64,000 bases of DNA, taken from Triops longicaudatus. Taxonomy: Eukaryota > Arthropoda > Branchiopoda > Notostraca > Triopsidae. Made by a program: the position numbers and the translations under genes. The notes under the pieces are model-generated. The model saw only the letters and a list, made by a program, of their open reading frames with translations. It was not told the origin of the DNA and did not search any database. Below are positions 51,668 through 62,803 of the stretch, in pieces; the stretch's first letter is position 1, and each line of letters begins with the position of its first letter. The stretch is taken from the NCBI GenBank assembly GCA_022885665.1, contig JAGQDJ010000045.1:558001-622000 (forward strand), given 5' to 3'.

Positions 51668-51988
51668 CAGTAGTAACCCGTTTAACGAACGCATTGTACA
51701 GCGAACAACTTGGACAACTAAATCGCGCGCGGGCGAAAAATTGGCTCGCACAACGAACTCTGCCTCTTGCAACGAACCGCTTGGGTTTAGCGAAAATTTT
51801 AGAAAATGTGGGGTTTTAAAAAAGTTGTGACACAATGGCGCTAGAGAAGTCTGTTAATAAATAGAACAGGAAGAGATTTCTTCCCACGAAGAGGTGGATG
51901 GGCACATTGATTCCCCTATGCCTGCCGAAGCTTCTTACACTGAACGCTGTTTGGGAACGGATTAGGTTCGTTAAACGGGGTACCACTG
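51668..51988. mobile_element. Pogo/Tigger-like miniature transposon (321 bp)
   Basis: The left end CAGTAGTAACCCGTTTAAC and the right end, reverse-complemented, CAGTGGTACCCCGTTTAAC form terminal inverted repeats that continue through GAAC (20 of 23 match). Both ends are flanked by TA (51666-51667 and 51989-51990), the Tc1/mariner-type target duplication. CAGT-starting ends with TTTAACGAAC are typical of the pogo group. Extra ACGAAC motifs lie inside the left half. No transposase remains, so it is a non-autonomous derivative. Confidence 0.75.
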
Positions 51989-52189
51989 TAACTTGGAAAC
52001 CTAAAATAAGATACGGAAAGTGACGAAAAAAGAAACAGCGACAACATGATTCCTAACCAGTCCTAGGCAAAGTCGTCGTTAGTGAGTGATTTCGCAGAAA
52101 TGCACTTTTTTCTTATATTTTGCCCCTAGGAGAAAGGAAGTTTTAACTTCGATATGCATCGTGATGCGGGCTTTAGAGCTCTATTCGCC

Positions 52190-52222
52190 CCCCCCCCCAC
52201 ACACACACACACACACACACAG
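52190..52222 (+). repeat. (C)n-(AC)n microsatellite
   Basis: A run of about nine C is followed by about eleven AC dinucleotides. It is simple-sequence DNA with no gene attached. Confidence 0.9.
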
Positions 52223-52768
52223 ACAACAAAATAGTGACTTACGTAAATGCAACAAGTACAAATATTCTTCTAAACAACAATGTTACGTAAAGTGTTGTAC
52301 TGTACATTCACATGTCCTTAGCGTCGTATTAGCTCGCTGTGTTATGTTTCAGGATGACGTCGGTATTCGTAATAATGTTCACTAACAAACATATACCTAC
52401 AATGAGAAAAAGACACGACATAAATTAACTAAAATATTTTCACGAAATTAAAAGAAAAGAATAATGCATTTAAACCACAAAAGAAAGGATATAAACTTAT
52501 TTGACCCATATTGAAGAATCATTTAGCGTATCAAATCTCCTCAAAACGTCATTGTAACTCCCAGTTTATAGTGGCCTGTCTTAGCTTTTTTTGCCCTCTT
52601 AGCTTTTGTCTTATAAAAAAAAAATATATTAAAAAATCGCTACGGGAGTATGTTGCAACTCTAAAGTCTTTAATATAAGTGTTCATTTCTACCAAAAGAC
52701 TTTCATTTTTATTGATTTTCATCAGCGAGACGCACGAATAGCAAAATATTTTGCGAATATTTTGCGAA

Positions 52769-52823
52769 TATTCGCGGACAAAATTATTGCCAGCCTTGGC
52801 CTCAATAATTTTGTCCGCGAATA
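52769..52823. repeat. Perfect 21-bp hairpin upstream of the hAT MITE
   Basis: Arms 52769-52789 and 52803-52823 are perfect inverted copies. The 13-base loop CCAGCCTTGGCCT has a further small GCCA/TGGC pairing. Just upstream, ATTTTGCGAAT is tandemly repeated. The whole foldback is 55 bases. Confidence 0.9.
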
Positions 52824-52959
52824 CGGGATGATTTCGAACTTCAATTTTGGGACGAAAGGAAATTACATTTAAAGTTAAACTAAGTGAATTTACGTATAAA
52901 AAAAAAATAACCAGGAATAAACAGGGGTTGCATTCATAGATATCGCTGTGTATAAACGC

Positions 52960-53102
52960 CAGGGGCGGACTGGCTTGCCAGCGGCCCATATGGAAATTTT
53001 CAAGACAGGCCCCCACTATTGCTTATTCAACGTTATTACGACTAAGTAAGCCCCGGCCCACGCGGCATTTGCCACAACACCACGATGGCCAGTCCGCCCT
53101 TG
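52960..53102. mobile_element. 143-bp hAT-type MITE with an exact 8-bp target duplication
   Basis: The left end CAGGGGCGGACTGGC and the right end, reverse-complemented, CAAGGGCGGACTGGC differ at one position. The element is flanked on both sides by ATAAACGC (52952-52959 and 53103-53110), a perfect 8-bp target site duplication as made by hAT transposases. It carries no coding capacity. The intact duplication suggests a relatively recent insertion, about 0.6 kb upstream of the HMG-box gene. Confidence 0.9.
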
Positions 53103-53733
53103 ATAAACGCTGTATTTAAAAATTTCGACACAAATGGACACAATATCTGTCTGCACTACGCCTCGGCTTTGGCCACCTAAGGACAAAGTGGCTCGCCTTG
53201 CGCAAACCACGAAGTATTTTTTCTATTAATTTAGTATTCCACAACTGCATTTACGTTTCGCCTTTCAACTGAGCATCCTCCATTTGGCTTTTCGCCCCTT
53301 GTTCATCTGTTGTATGTTCTATATCTTTCGTTGAATTTCTTTTAACCCATATCTCAATCGTGACTTAAGTTGTGCTGTAGGGTTAGGCCCAAGGACAAAT
53401 CTTCCAAGTAAGTAACAATGAATACCATTTGGCAGGACCGAACGTTCTAGTTTGTCGAACAGTTTTTTCAAGAACATTCTAGAAAAGCTTACACGCATAA
53501 GCATTTAGACTTACCTTCTTTTGCGACGGTAGAAAGACGCTTTCTATACTCTTTTCGTTTATATTATTTTCGAGTTCATCTACCACACACACACAAAAAA
53601 AAAACGTGCTACGTGACTGCCATCTTGGGTTGCGTCAACGTAGCATATCCCCTTCGATTACGCCGGCTCGTCTAAAGTCGAATGTCTGATCTCCTTTCTT
53701 CCAGCAACAACGAATGCTTTTGAAATTGTAACG

Positions 53734-54930
53734 ATGGATGAATATTCTCCATTGAGCCAAAACAGCAACGTAAGTAAATAGTTGTTTTAAAATTAAGTTC
53801 ATGAAACATTATCAATAGCAATTCGTGCTCATTTACAATATTTTTCTTCTCTTCGCAGTTTTCCAACAAACCCAAAAGACCCAGAGTGTCGCAAACAAGT
53901 CAAGTGAAGAAAGACAAAGAAAACTCCGGTGTTCACGTTCCTCGTCCTCGGAACGCGTTTATGATCTTTTCCTGTGAATGGCGTAAAAAGAACAGTCTAG
54001 CTTACTCTGGCGTCAGCAACCGTCAAGTTTGTACTTTGTTGGGTAAACTGTGGCGCAGCTTGTCTGCTGAAGAAAAGGAGCCGTTTTATGTTGAAGCTAA
54101 TCGCTTGAAAGATGAACATAAGGCTAAATACCCGGGTAAATTTTTTAATTTTACATTTTACTCACAAAAAATAGTCGGTAACGAGCAGTGATACTAACAT
54201 CGCGCTAAACGAAATCGAAGCAAAATTGAAACAGTTTTTTATGAACTCTTATGGAACATTAGTTACTAAATGTAATAATTTTTATGAACCTTCAGCCAAA
54301 CCGAACCCATTCCTAAACCCTTTTAATAACCCCACAACCTTGACAACCTTGACCTTGACAACTTACAGATTATCAGTATTCGCCAATGGAAGCCAGGGCC
54401 AAGAAGGCGGCCCGTCCAGTGACACTAAGGAAAAATGGGTTGCCCAGAAAACGTTACACTTCTTCAAAAGCAGCAAGATGGTTGAATTTTTCGTCTCCGT
54501 GTCAGGAGTTTGAATTGGGGGACATCAAGAAGGAACAAGATACTCCGATTACTGAGGAGGTAATCACCAAAACTTTCACTTAAGTTTTGTTTAGTCTTTT
54601 GTCTTTACTTGGTTAGTTCCTAGCTTTTCGCAAGCAGTCCAGAACTGAAGATATTTTTTCTCATAGCAGGACGAGGATCCGTTATCTACAGGAGACTCTT
54701 TCAGTCGCAGGTCACAGCTTCCTTTGACGGAAGACAGCGCGCTAGAGAAAGGTGTTGAGAACCCCAACATCATTTCGCTGCAGATGGATGACATCATGAG
54801 AGTAGATGCTATGGAAGCCGATTCTTTCATTGTCATGAGTGCATCACCCTTGGGCTACCCCTTGTGCCGTTATGAAGAGCAGAATAATCATCTCGCTTTT
54901 GACGCTGAATCGCTGGACCCGACACAGTAA
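53734..54930 (+). CDS. HMG-box (SOX/MATA-like) DNA-binding protein
   Basis: Exons 53734-53769, 53859-54135, 54369-54559 and 54667-54930 (TAA) join in phase to give 255 residues. A basic NKPKRPR stretch (residues 15-21) resembles a nuclear localisation signal. The HMG box spans about residues 39-110: VPRPRNAFMIFSCEWRKKN, SGVSNRQVCTLLGKLWRSLS, AEEKEPFYVEANRLKDEHK, KYPDYQYSP. The box is interrupted by an intron after KYP. Such single-box proteins bind and bend DNA in the minor groove and act in the nucleus as transcription factors. The SOX signature RPMNAFMVW is altered to RPRNAFMIF, while KYPDYQYSP is kept as in SOX and fungal mating-type boxes, so the subfamily is uncertain. The C-terminal part is acidic and Ser-rich without a known domain. 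The gene lies head-to-head with none; its 3' end faces MAT2B. Confidence 0.88.
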
Positions 54931-56329
54931 TATTCTCGAATAATGCAGTTATGTGACAAAATTTACAACAGAGCTTCCAGCTACGCGGGAGACAAGCATA
55001 AGGCGACGAAACCACCAGTTTTGAGACCGCGTAAATGGAGGGACTATTGTAGCTCTTTAAATTAACTTCCGTTGTAAGGCTTCACAGTGTTATAAAAGTT
55101 TATGTATTTAGCAGTAAATACTGTAGGTCTAATCCTGATTTGAAAGAAACAGTATGTAAAAAAAAGTTTGCAGATTTACCCGTAATTGCGAAGTATTCTA
55201 CATGAAGAGAATAGTAAAACTTAAAAAAAGAGGAAGTAAGTTACACATACCAGAAACATTTCTTCTTGTTTCAAGACTTCTTTATCACGGATTCATCATC
55301 AATTCAGTTGGAGAAGACAGACATCATTAGCAGACTGGATGCAAGATAGATCGCTAACACAAGAGAACTTTGTTCGAACGAACCCTTTTGTAATGAACTA
55401 TTGGCTATAGAGGACGAATTCTCAGATTCTCAGTAATGTAAATATAAAGAAAAAGCGTCTGATATAACAAAATTTGGGTTTACGAAAGAGATTTCCTGGT
55501 CCCGGACATGAGTTTTGGATAAGAATCCGAATAAAACTTAGACTAATTTGGCTTTTTTTTTCTCCCAAAATATGACTTCGCTTTAATGGTGATAAGAGTT
55601 GTCAAAATCGCTTTACGAATTATTTGAAAACCTATCCTTAATGCCTGCGACCAGATAACTGTTTTAGGACGAATTTTAACAACTAATGACAATAAACAAA
55701 ACAAGAAATACTTAAAAAGTAGACGTATGCCGAATACATAAACGTGTTCAGCGTCCGTGCAGTCTCTTAAACGCTGTTTCGACGGTACGTTGAGATGTGT
55801 GGGCAAGCTCCGTGTAAAATCGTATTTTTTATATAGATTATTAAGTTGTTTGACGAATTTTCTTAACTCAGTTGTTGGAAATCGTATTGTCTTTTGTTGA
55901 AATTTATTTTACTTTTTCTAGGGACATGGCAAATGCTGCGATTGAAGATATTTTTGGGTGCGTTTTTGTGAGCAACTTGCTTTAACTTGCGTATGACCAC
56001 GACAGTCGCTAACAAGTATTTTGTTACATCCTTGAGTGCCGAGATAAAATTATACTGCTGCCTTGTTTGCTCTCATTTTTTTGGTGTTATCTTTTCCTGA
56101 AATGTATGTCAGCGTAGGACAATGTTGTTAAAATTGAAAGTATGCTGCGTTACAATAAAATTTTTACATGAAAACGAACGTTACATTTTGTATTGGTTTT
56201 CATTCTGATTAATTAATCTACAATTACGGGAAAAAAAAACTACAATACTCCCGAGACCCGTACTTTAAAATCTTTAAGACTATTATCATCACAAATGTCA
56301 CCGAAGGAAAAGGTTTGTCGCATAGGCTG
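54931..56329. other. Shared 3' region of convergent HMG-box and MAT2B genes
   Basis: No gene is seen. A plus-strand AATAAA at 56154-56159 could end the HMG-box transcript after a long 3' UTR. On the minus strand AATAAA at 55908-55903 could end the MAT2B transcript. The frame at 55543-55806 (-) shows no protein features. Confidence 0.4.
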
Positions 56330-58255
56330 TTAAATCCATGGCTGCAAAACTTCGTGAATAGCTTCACGGAATGGTGTGTGGTGACCAACTTCCAGTTCTT
56401 GTAATCTTTTGATACTCAACTGGGCGTTGTATGGCCGAGCCGCTCCTGGTGTAGGCTTCGAATCCGGGATTAAATGATTCACCGGTAAGTTGAAGACGTC
56501 TCCAATGACTTGCGCCATTCCATATTTTGTTAAGGCTTCTTGGCCGCCCCATTGATAAATGCCCATCACTTTTTCGGGCACCTAATAATGCATATGTGAA
56601 AATATTAATTCAAAACCCTCGAAATACAGTATGGCATTTACTTCGAGTTTTTTGCTAGACAGCTGGACACAAATATTCGCGATATCTTTGACATGGGCAG
56701 GGTAACGGATTTCGTAATCGGAGACCACTTTTGCCTCGGTAGCCTTGACTAGTTCTAAAAGGACCGTCACAGCACTTTCCGCTAAGTAGTTTACAGGCCC
56801 GAAGAGAACCGGGACTCGGAGAACGATGTTTTCTAGATGCCACATATAGTTAATTTAGGTAGGCCGGTAAGCTTACCTCCACTTACGACAGAGCTCTGTT
56901 CCATAGAACTTATCGTAAGTCGAGATTCCCAACGTTTTATAACGTAGGCCTACAGCTCTCAACATGATTGAATTACGTGTCCGTTTTCGGCGCTACGTGT
57001 ATTTGTCACAAATGAAACGTTCCTTTTAAAGATCTAGATTAATCTTTTCTATACTCAACCCATTGATTTAACAACGGAAATTTCTGCCGTGAATTTTGGC
57101 AAACGATTTTCAGTAAACGAGCGACGTTGCGAAAAAGACCATAACCCAAGAAAACAACATAAGTTTGCGATTCGAAAGTTGACAAACGGTCAAATTACAG
57201 AATGATACTCCCGTAGATATATGCAACCACTATAGTAAGATACTCTCCTTGAGATAATATTTAAAAAAGCCCATTAAATAATGAAATTGAAACGAGTCAT
57301 GCTCAAGCAATTTTTAGTTTTGGGGAAAAAATTGAACGTTTGCACTTAAACTATAACTAGTTTGTCTATTACAAACTTCGGAGTTCCAATACAAAGCGTC
57401 AGTTAGATAAGCTCAAGCCATGCCGAATGAGAAGAAGCGTCGATACTGAGAATACGAGAGGTCATGCTGTTCTATCTTATGTTGAGGACTGTATTAATGA
57501 TTCTATAATATTTAAATTTACCAGAGCTAACGCTTAGCGTAGCTTGCTCGCCTTCCAATTTGGTCTTCCCGTAATTGTTTAAAGGATTAGGCTCGGAATC
57601 GACTTCATATGGGGAATTATTGCCGTCGAATACGTAATCAGTACTTATATACAGAACTGTCGCCTCAATACTGGCTGAATCCGCACCAGAAATGGGGAAA
57701 TATACGCATGAATAAAACAGAGAAATAAGAACAAGAATAAATAAATAAAAATACAAATAAGTACAGAAAACTGCAACTCCATAAAATACGAAAACATACA
57801 ACACGACTGATACTTGAGAAATAATAAAATTTTTTGCCTGCTATTTCAGCCAGTTTTCTAGTAGCTCCTACGTTTAACGTCCTGGCAGCTTCCATATCTT
57901 TGTCAACTTTATCAGGAAATCGTTCAGCCGCACAATGGACGACAACGTTTGGATGAAAATTCAAAATCGTTCCTTTCACCGAGTCTTCGTCTAAAATGTT
58001 CATTTTGACTAACCCATCGCAAGCTCTATAGAAAAAATCGCACATTATGTTCGTAATTTGATTAACGGTACATGCTACAAAACAATAAGGTCTTCATCGT
58101 TGTGTAGGGGGACTATAAAAGTTAAGCGTAATAACAATAACAAACCTAGAAAACGCTGTGCCCAAAACAGACCATCCTGCTTCTTTGAAACTTTTGTAAA
58201 CAGCACGCCCTAATAATCCAGATGCACCTGTAACTAAAACTTTTTTCTTTGACAT
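56330..58255 (-). CDS. MAT2B: Methionine adenosyltransferase 2 subunit beta (regulatory, SDR fold)
   Basis: Exons on the minus strand are 58255-58146, 58025-57838, 57674-57522, 56832-56642 and 56581-56330 (TAA), 297 residues in phase. The protein is the non-catalytic NADP-binding subunit that regulates S-adenosylmethionine synthetase in the cytosol and nucleus, a relative of bacterial RmlD. Seen directly: KKKVLVTGASGLLGRAVYKS (Rossmann TGxxGxxG at residues 9-16), NVVVHCAAERFPD, LYISTDYVFDGNNSPY, NPLNNYGKTKLEGE (Tyr134 and Lys138 in the YxxxK position), ENIVLRVPVLFGPVNYL, ESAVTVLLELV, RYPAHVKDIANIC and QWGGQEALTKYGMAQVIGD. It is a little shorter than the vertebrate protein (about 330), mainly at both ends. 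Intron 2 appears to use a GC donor (57837-57836). Introns are 120, 163, 689 and 60 bases. Confidence 0.95.
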
Positions 58256-59799
58256 TTTTTAAGGTCGAGTATTCGGTCGACTAGCTTAATTTTACAGCGA
58301 ATGCTGTTATCTTATTGTACACCGGTGTCGAAGAATGTAAATACTTAGACCTTGGAAAGTGTTACGAATCTACACCACACCATTGGAGGAATAGCAAGCT
58401 GGCGCTATAGTACAGGGACATTTAAATACAACTAACTGGCGGGAATCGTTGAACTTGCGGCTGGGTTTGAAATATTTTCTTTTATTATATTTCTTAACTA
58501 TTTTTCACAGCAAGATTGAGGCTTAACTTAATCAGGAAACTTCTTCTTTTAGTGAAAAAATTACATGCTAGTTAATTTAACTCTTGGAGACTAATCAAAC
58601 TGGCAACGGGAAACGCCGTTTGTGTTGTCCAGGCCCGTACCTAGGATTTTGGTTCGGATGGGACGATTTTGGAGGTTCTAGGGGTTTTCAGTATGTAATT
58701 TTCTTGCAGACTGTAGTATTCTCCTTTCTTCCCATTATAAAATGAGAAGATCATAGTTTTTTTAGCACCCTGACGCTTTGGGGTACGGCCTTGTTTGCGA
58801 CTCATTTGCACGTGGCACAAATGGACATAAAAATCTTTTCCATGTTGGTGATGAATCATCCTTACTGGAGTGCGTTCCCTAGTCGTGTTGTGTATTTTCC
58901 ATGACTCACTTTCAGCAGTGGGACACGTCTAGGTCCACAAGCGACCCTAGTGTACTTATCTGTTATACGCCCCGTTAAATTATTGCCCTTGTATAGTCAT
59001 GAGGGAAAAAATCTTTACTCAGCAAACCACACAGGTCTAATGAAACTTCCTAAGGTTCATTTGCTTTTATTAGCGGATGAAAAAGGTTAGTTAATCGCGT
59101 ACAAGGTAAAAATTCGACCCTGAATTTCAAATAATGAAGGCCTCATTCCATTTCCATAACCAACCGCTAGCTGAATAAAACGTTCACCCTAAGTTTCAAT
59201 TACTTTCTTTGAATTCAGTCATTTAGCTAACTATCATATAGTTACTATTTATAATCGTAATAAAATACTGCGGTGCACTCTTCAAGTATCGCCTTCAAGA
59301 AAGGCTTTAAAGAATGCTAACTCAGTTTCTGATACCAATAACTGCGCATGAGAACGATAAACCGAGTACTTTGAATACTTAATAATTAAATACTCAATTG
59401 CTTATAAATTATCGATAGCTAATGACAAGATTTTTTAAAAAAAGAAAGGGAGAGGATATCGCATAATCCCTACAAACGATCTGACTGATTTTCAAACGTT
59501 TCGTTTTACTTACCTAGCGGCTGGTTAAACAAACGGGGAAAGCCTTCAACAGTAACGCCTATAATTAGTGGCAATACTTCTATACTCCAAAGGTTTTAGT
59601 TATTATTTTCTTTACATAGCAGGATATGAAAATAACATAAGCATACCATGTACCTAGGTGAAAAGAACGACGTTTAAAAATTCATTGATTTTTCACCTTG
59701 AATCATTTGCTAATACAGAACATGAAAAAGCTGTTAAATGTAGACGATTTTTTTTGTAGGAAAGGGCTTACCATTTTACAATCCCGGGCGATAAACTTA
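58256..59799. other. Intergenic region upstream of MAT2B
   Basis: No gene is seen. At 58630 a sequence reading CAGGCCCGTACCTAGGATTT resembles the ends of DNA transposons common in invertebrates, but no inverted partner was found nearby, so it may be a single surviving end. The rest is AT-rich. Confidence 0.35.
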
Positions 59800-60530
59800 C
59801 AGTCACGTTAAATATCCAGGTAATTGAAGGCCAATACGGTGAAATTGCTCATCTTAGCAATTACATTAGGCTAGGGTGCACTCAACCCTCATAGTAATAA
59901 GTTGTAAAATAGAGCGTAATATTGAATACATTACAATTGAAAAGTTTGCTCCACGAATCAAAATTGGATTGAATGTACAGCTCATTGAATTTGGAGCTCG
60001 CGTATTCGTCAATCTGCAAATATCAAAGCAGGTGCCGTCAATCATTAAATATACGTGGTATAGGCTGAAATGCCACTACTGCTATCCCAAGATCTTCTTT
60101 TTTTAATTTGCCATAACACTTCGTTTCGTTACAAGCGTTTCCCCCCGGATAAGTGAAGATGACAGTAAATTGCAACTGATAAATTAGCCTGTTGGTGTAA
60201 ACAGGCGTTACTCGCTTTTGTCTTCCGAACACAATGATTACTTAACAATACTTACTTCTTTCATGAGTGCAAGAAAAGTGCTTGTAGGGCTAAGTGCGGC
60301 ATTAACGCCTGTATAGTTATGAGCTCTGTCCGACCATGCCTGGTGCGCAACGAAAGGACCTAACGTTTGCCAAGCTGTTTCAGATATGGTTCAGATGAAA
60401 AAACCCTAGCAGTCCTGCCGTAAGTAGTCAACTAAGCTGAGCCATGCAGGAAAACACTACCCATTATTGCAAGAGAGCCCATGAACTTTCGGATTATTCT
60501 TTCCGTTGTAGCCTAAATACTTCTGTCACA
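59800..60530 (-). pseudogene. Degraded tandem copy A of an unrecognised two-exon gene
   Basis: About 840 bases from copy B with clear similarity along its length. The upstream exon (about 60480-60255, minus strand) reads ETAWQTLGPFVAHQAWSDRA followed by HNYTGVNAA, matching ETAWEKLYPFGAYRSWNDRS-type sequence in copy B, but a TAG replaces the Glu codon and a TGA replaces the Trp codon just before it. The downstream exon (about 60010-59800) reads YIQSNFDSWSKLFNCNVFNI then TTYYYEG and a TGA where copy B has Trp. It is therefore not a working gene. The family was not recognised. Confidence 0.75.
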
Positions 60531-60619
60531 CACACTTGTGTTGTATCAAACCAGTTTAGAGTTTACAGACCATAAGAGAAGTGTTAAACGTTCAAGTTTC
60601 CGAGAGAAAAATACGTACA

Positions 60620-61380
60620 ATCAACAATTGTGGGCCTTAAAATGACGTTAACGTCCATTCGCAAGTAATTGAATGTCAAGAGTGCCAGACTGCTCATCTT
60701 AGCCCTTAAATCTGACCACGGCGCACTCCATCCTTCGTCATAATAAGTTGTAAGCTACAGCGTCATGTTAAACGCATTACACTTCACATGGTCGTTCCAT
60801 GTATCAAAATTGGACTGAACGTACGCCGCGCCAAATATGGAACTCACGTAAATGTTAATCTAAAAAAAAATATATATCTATATAAAAAGGAAGAATCATT
60901 GAACACTAAAAAAATGCAGTAAAGTGGCACAGCCGCTAGTTCAAGATCTATCCGGATCATTTTGCCGTACATTACCGTCTCATTGCAGTAATTTCTGTCA
61001 GAATGGTTAAAGTTAATTGAAAATTGTACTTGATGAGGGCTACCAAATGTTGCAAAGTCGTACTAGTCTATTAAGCTGCCTGAAGAATCTTTCCTTGTGT
61101 TGGAAGCACAATAACATGTACCTGTTGATTTGTCAGCTGCATTAACGCCTGTGTAGTTTTGAGACCGATCATTCCATGAGCGATAGGCCCCGAAGGGATA
61201 TAATTTCTCCCACGCCGTTTGACGCATAAACCAGGTGAGATAACCCTCGCAATATTGATGTAAGTAGTCATTCAAGGTGAGCGATGAGTAAGCGCAAATA
61301 CGGTTGGCGCACTTGTAACCAGAAACTTTTATATCATTCGTTCCCGTGAAACCTAAGAACATCTTATCAATCTTTTTCAT
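60620..61380 (-). pseudogene. Tandem copy B of the same unrecognised gene, one exon intact and one broken
   Basis: The upstream exon is open from an ATG at 61380 and includes SGYKCANRICAYSSLTLNDY, EGYLTWFMRQTAWEKLYPFG and RSQNYTGVNAADKSTG, followed by a possible donor GTACAT. The downstream exon (about 60850-60625) reads AAYVQSNFDTWNDHVKCNAF, NMTL, then a TAG in place of the Tyr of copy A, then LTTYYDEGWSAPWSDLRAKM. The in-frame stop suggests a pseudogene, though a skipped exon cannot be excluded. Composition with Cys and NxT sites suggests a secreted ancestor. Confidence 0.6.
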
Positions 61381-61382
61381 TC

Positions 61383-61604
61383 TCAGTCTGGTTGCTCAAA
61401 TGATAACCTTGCGTTATATTTCTCCCGATGTAATGATTCTAAGCCTCCCGAGATGATAAAATCGGCAACATGGGTGTAATCGTGGATGTAGCTTGACAAC
61501 TGATTTTGTAAGTCGAATTCGGGCTCGGTAACCGTTTTCAAGTAGGAGGTTTGATTCAAATTTGGGTGACTGCGAAAGCAAAGCCGAGAACACGAAATTT
61601 TCAA
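61383..61604 (-). pseudogene. Exon-like block upstream of copy B
   Basis: After the acceptor-like TTGCTTTCGCAG the minus strand reads HPNLNQTSYLKTVTEPEFDL, NQLSSYIHDYTHVADFIISG and ends in a TGA. It has the look of true coding sequence but its phase does not match the next block through any ordinary intron. It may be the preceding exon of the decayed gene. No copy was found beside copy A. Confidence 0.35.
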
Positions 61605-62803
61605 CCCGGAGGTCAGAAAGGATCTGACCTACAGTCCAGAATAGCCAAAGAATGTGCACGTTGTTAAGCGTTACTCAATTAGCCACGAGCTCCCATGCTT
61701 TCTGCTATGTTCGGGGCATTGATAGTGGCAAACCATTGTGGAAGCAGACAAGGTGAGGTTCTCTTTTATGTGATCAGAAAGTTTTGGCCCACTCTGTAAA
61801 ACGCTATGAAAAGACGTTATCACCTTGTTGTTCGGGTAAACTACTCCAGTACAGGCGCTTCCAATTCATCGCCCGACCAGTAAATCAATCACGCTTTCTC
61901 CAAAAGGCATTCTTCACCGGAAAAGAATATGTGCCGGGTGAAGGTGAACCTCAGTAGTATTCTATTAATGTTTCATTTCGGGTGTGGGGTAGGGGTTGAA
62001 GGCCACAGTAGATCTGAGGCGCTTTTGGCCAAATCACAAGGTTACTGGCGTGCAAGTTTTCCTAAGTTGCGCCAACTTTTTTTTTTATTATTATTATTAT
62101 TAATGAAGATCTGGAGAGTAAAGCTTGTAAGCTTAACTTAGTTGCAATGAATTTCGAGATTTCCTGAAACAATGATGGGTAAATTAGCTACACTGAGTCA
62201 TTTTTGTATTTTTAATTAAATGCTGAATATCGAAACCCTGCTTCGCTCATTACGCGATTACTTTTTATGAAAATAGTTATAAGTAAAAGCCCTTGAAATC
62301 ATTTGGTCTCTTGCAAGATGTCCGAGTAACTGACAGTAACTCTACAATGGCTCATATATGGGAAGACGAAGTGTTATAAAAGGACAAACTGATAGGAAAC
62401 GATTTGGTACAGGATGAAGTATATGAGAAATATAGCCCCCTTTTCACAGTGGCGTTAATATTTTTCACAATTTCGTGGACTTTTATTCATGTAAGTTCCA
62501 AGCAATTTACTTCTGATTTTCCCTATCCGTGACAAATCTCGTGCATAGAACTGTTAATTTGTGGGTGTATTTTTTAGAATGAAAAATAAACTCGTTACTT
62601 TGTTGCCCTCTTTTAAATTTAGCAAGCTTAACGCAAGACTTTTGCCTAAAAGAGCAACAACGGTATCAAACTGGGGGCAGAAACATGAAAGTCGTAATGA
62701 ATAGTGGTAAAGAAATTAGTACATCGCTATTACAACACTACTGTTTTGAAACGGAGTCACATGCAAGTGTAGAACAGTAAAGTATGATAGAAGGCTCAAG
62801 AAG
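61605..62803. other. Intergenic region
   Basis: No gene is seen. A minus-strand AATAAA near 62486-62481 could be the poly(A) signal of the mucin-like gene. A T run followed by (TTA)n lies at about 62079-62105. Confidence 0.4.

Noticed and set aside
53570..53610. Short AC/A-rich simple repeat before the HMG-box gene
   Set aside because: Ordinary microsatellite-like sequence with no further feature.
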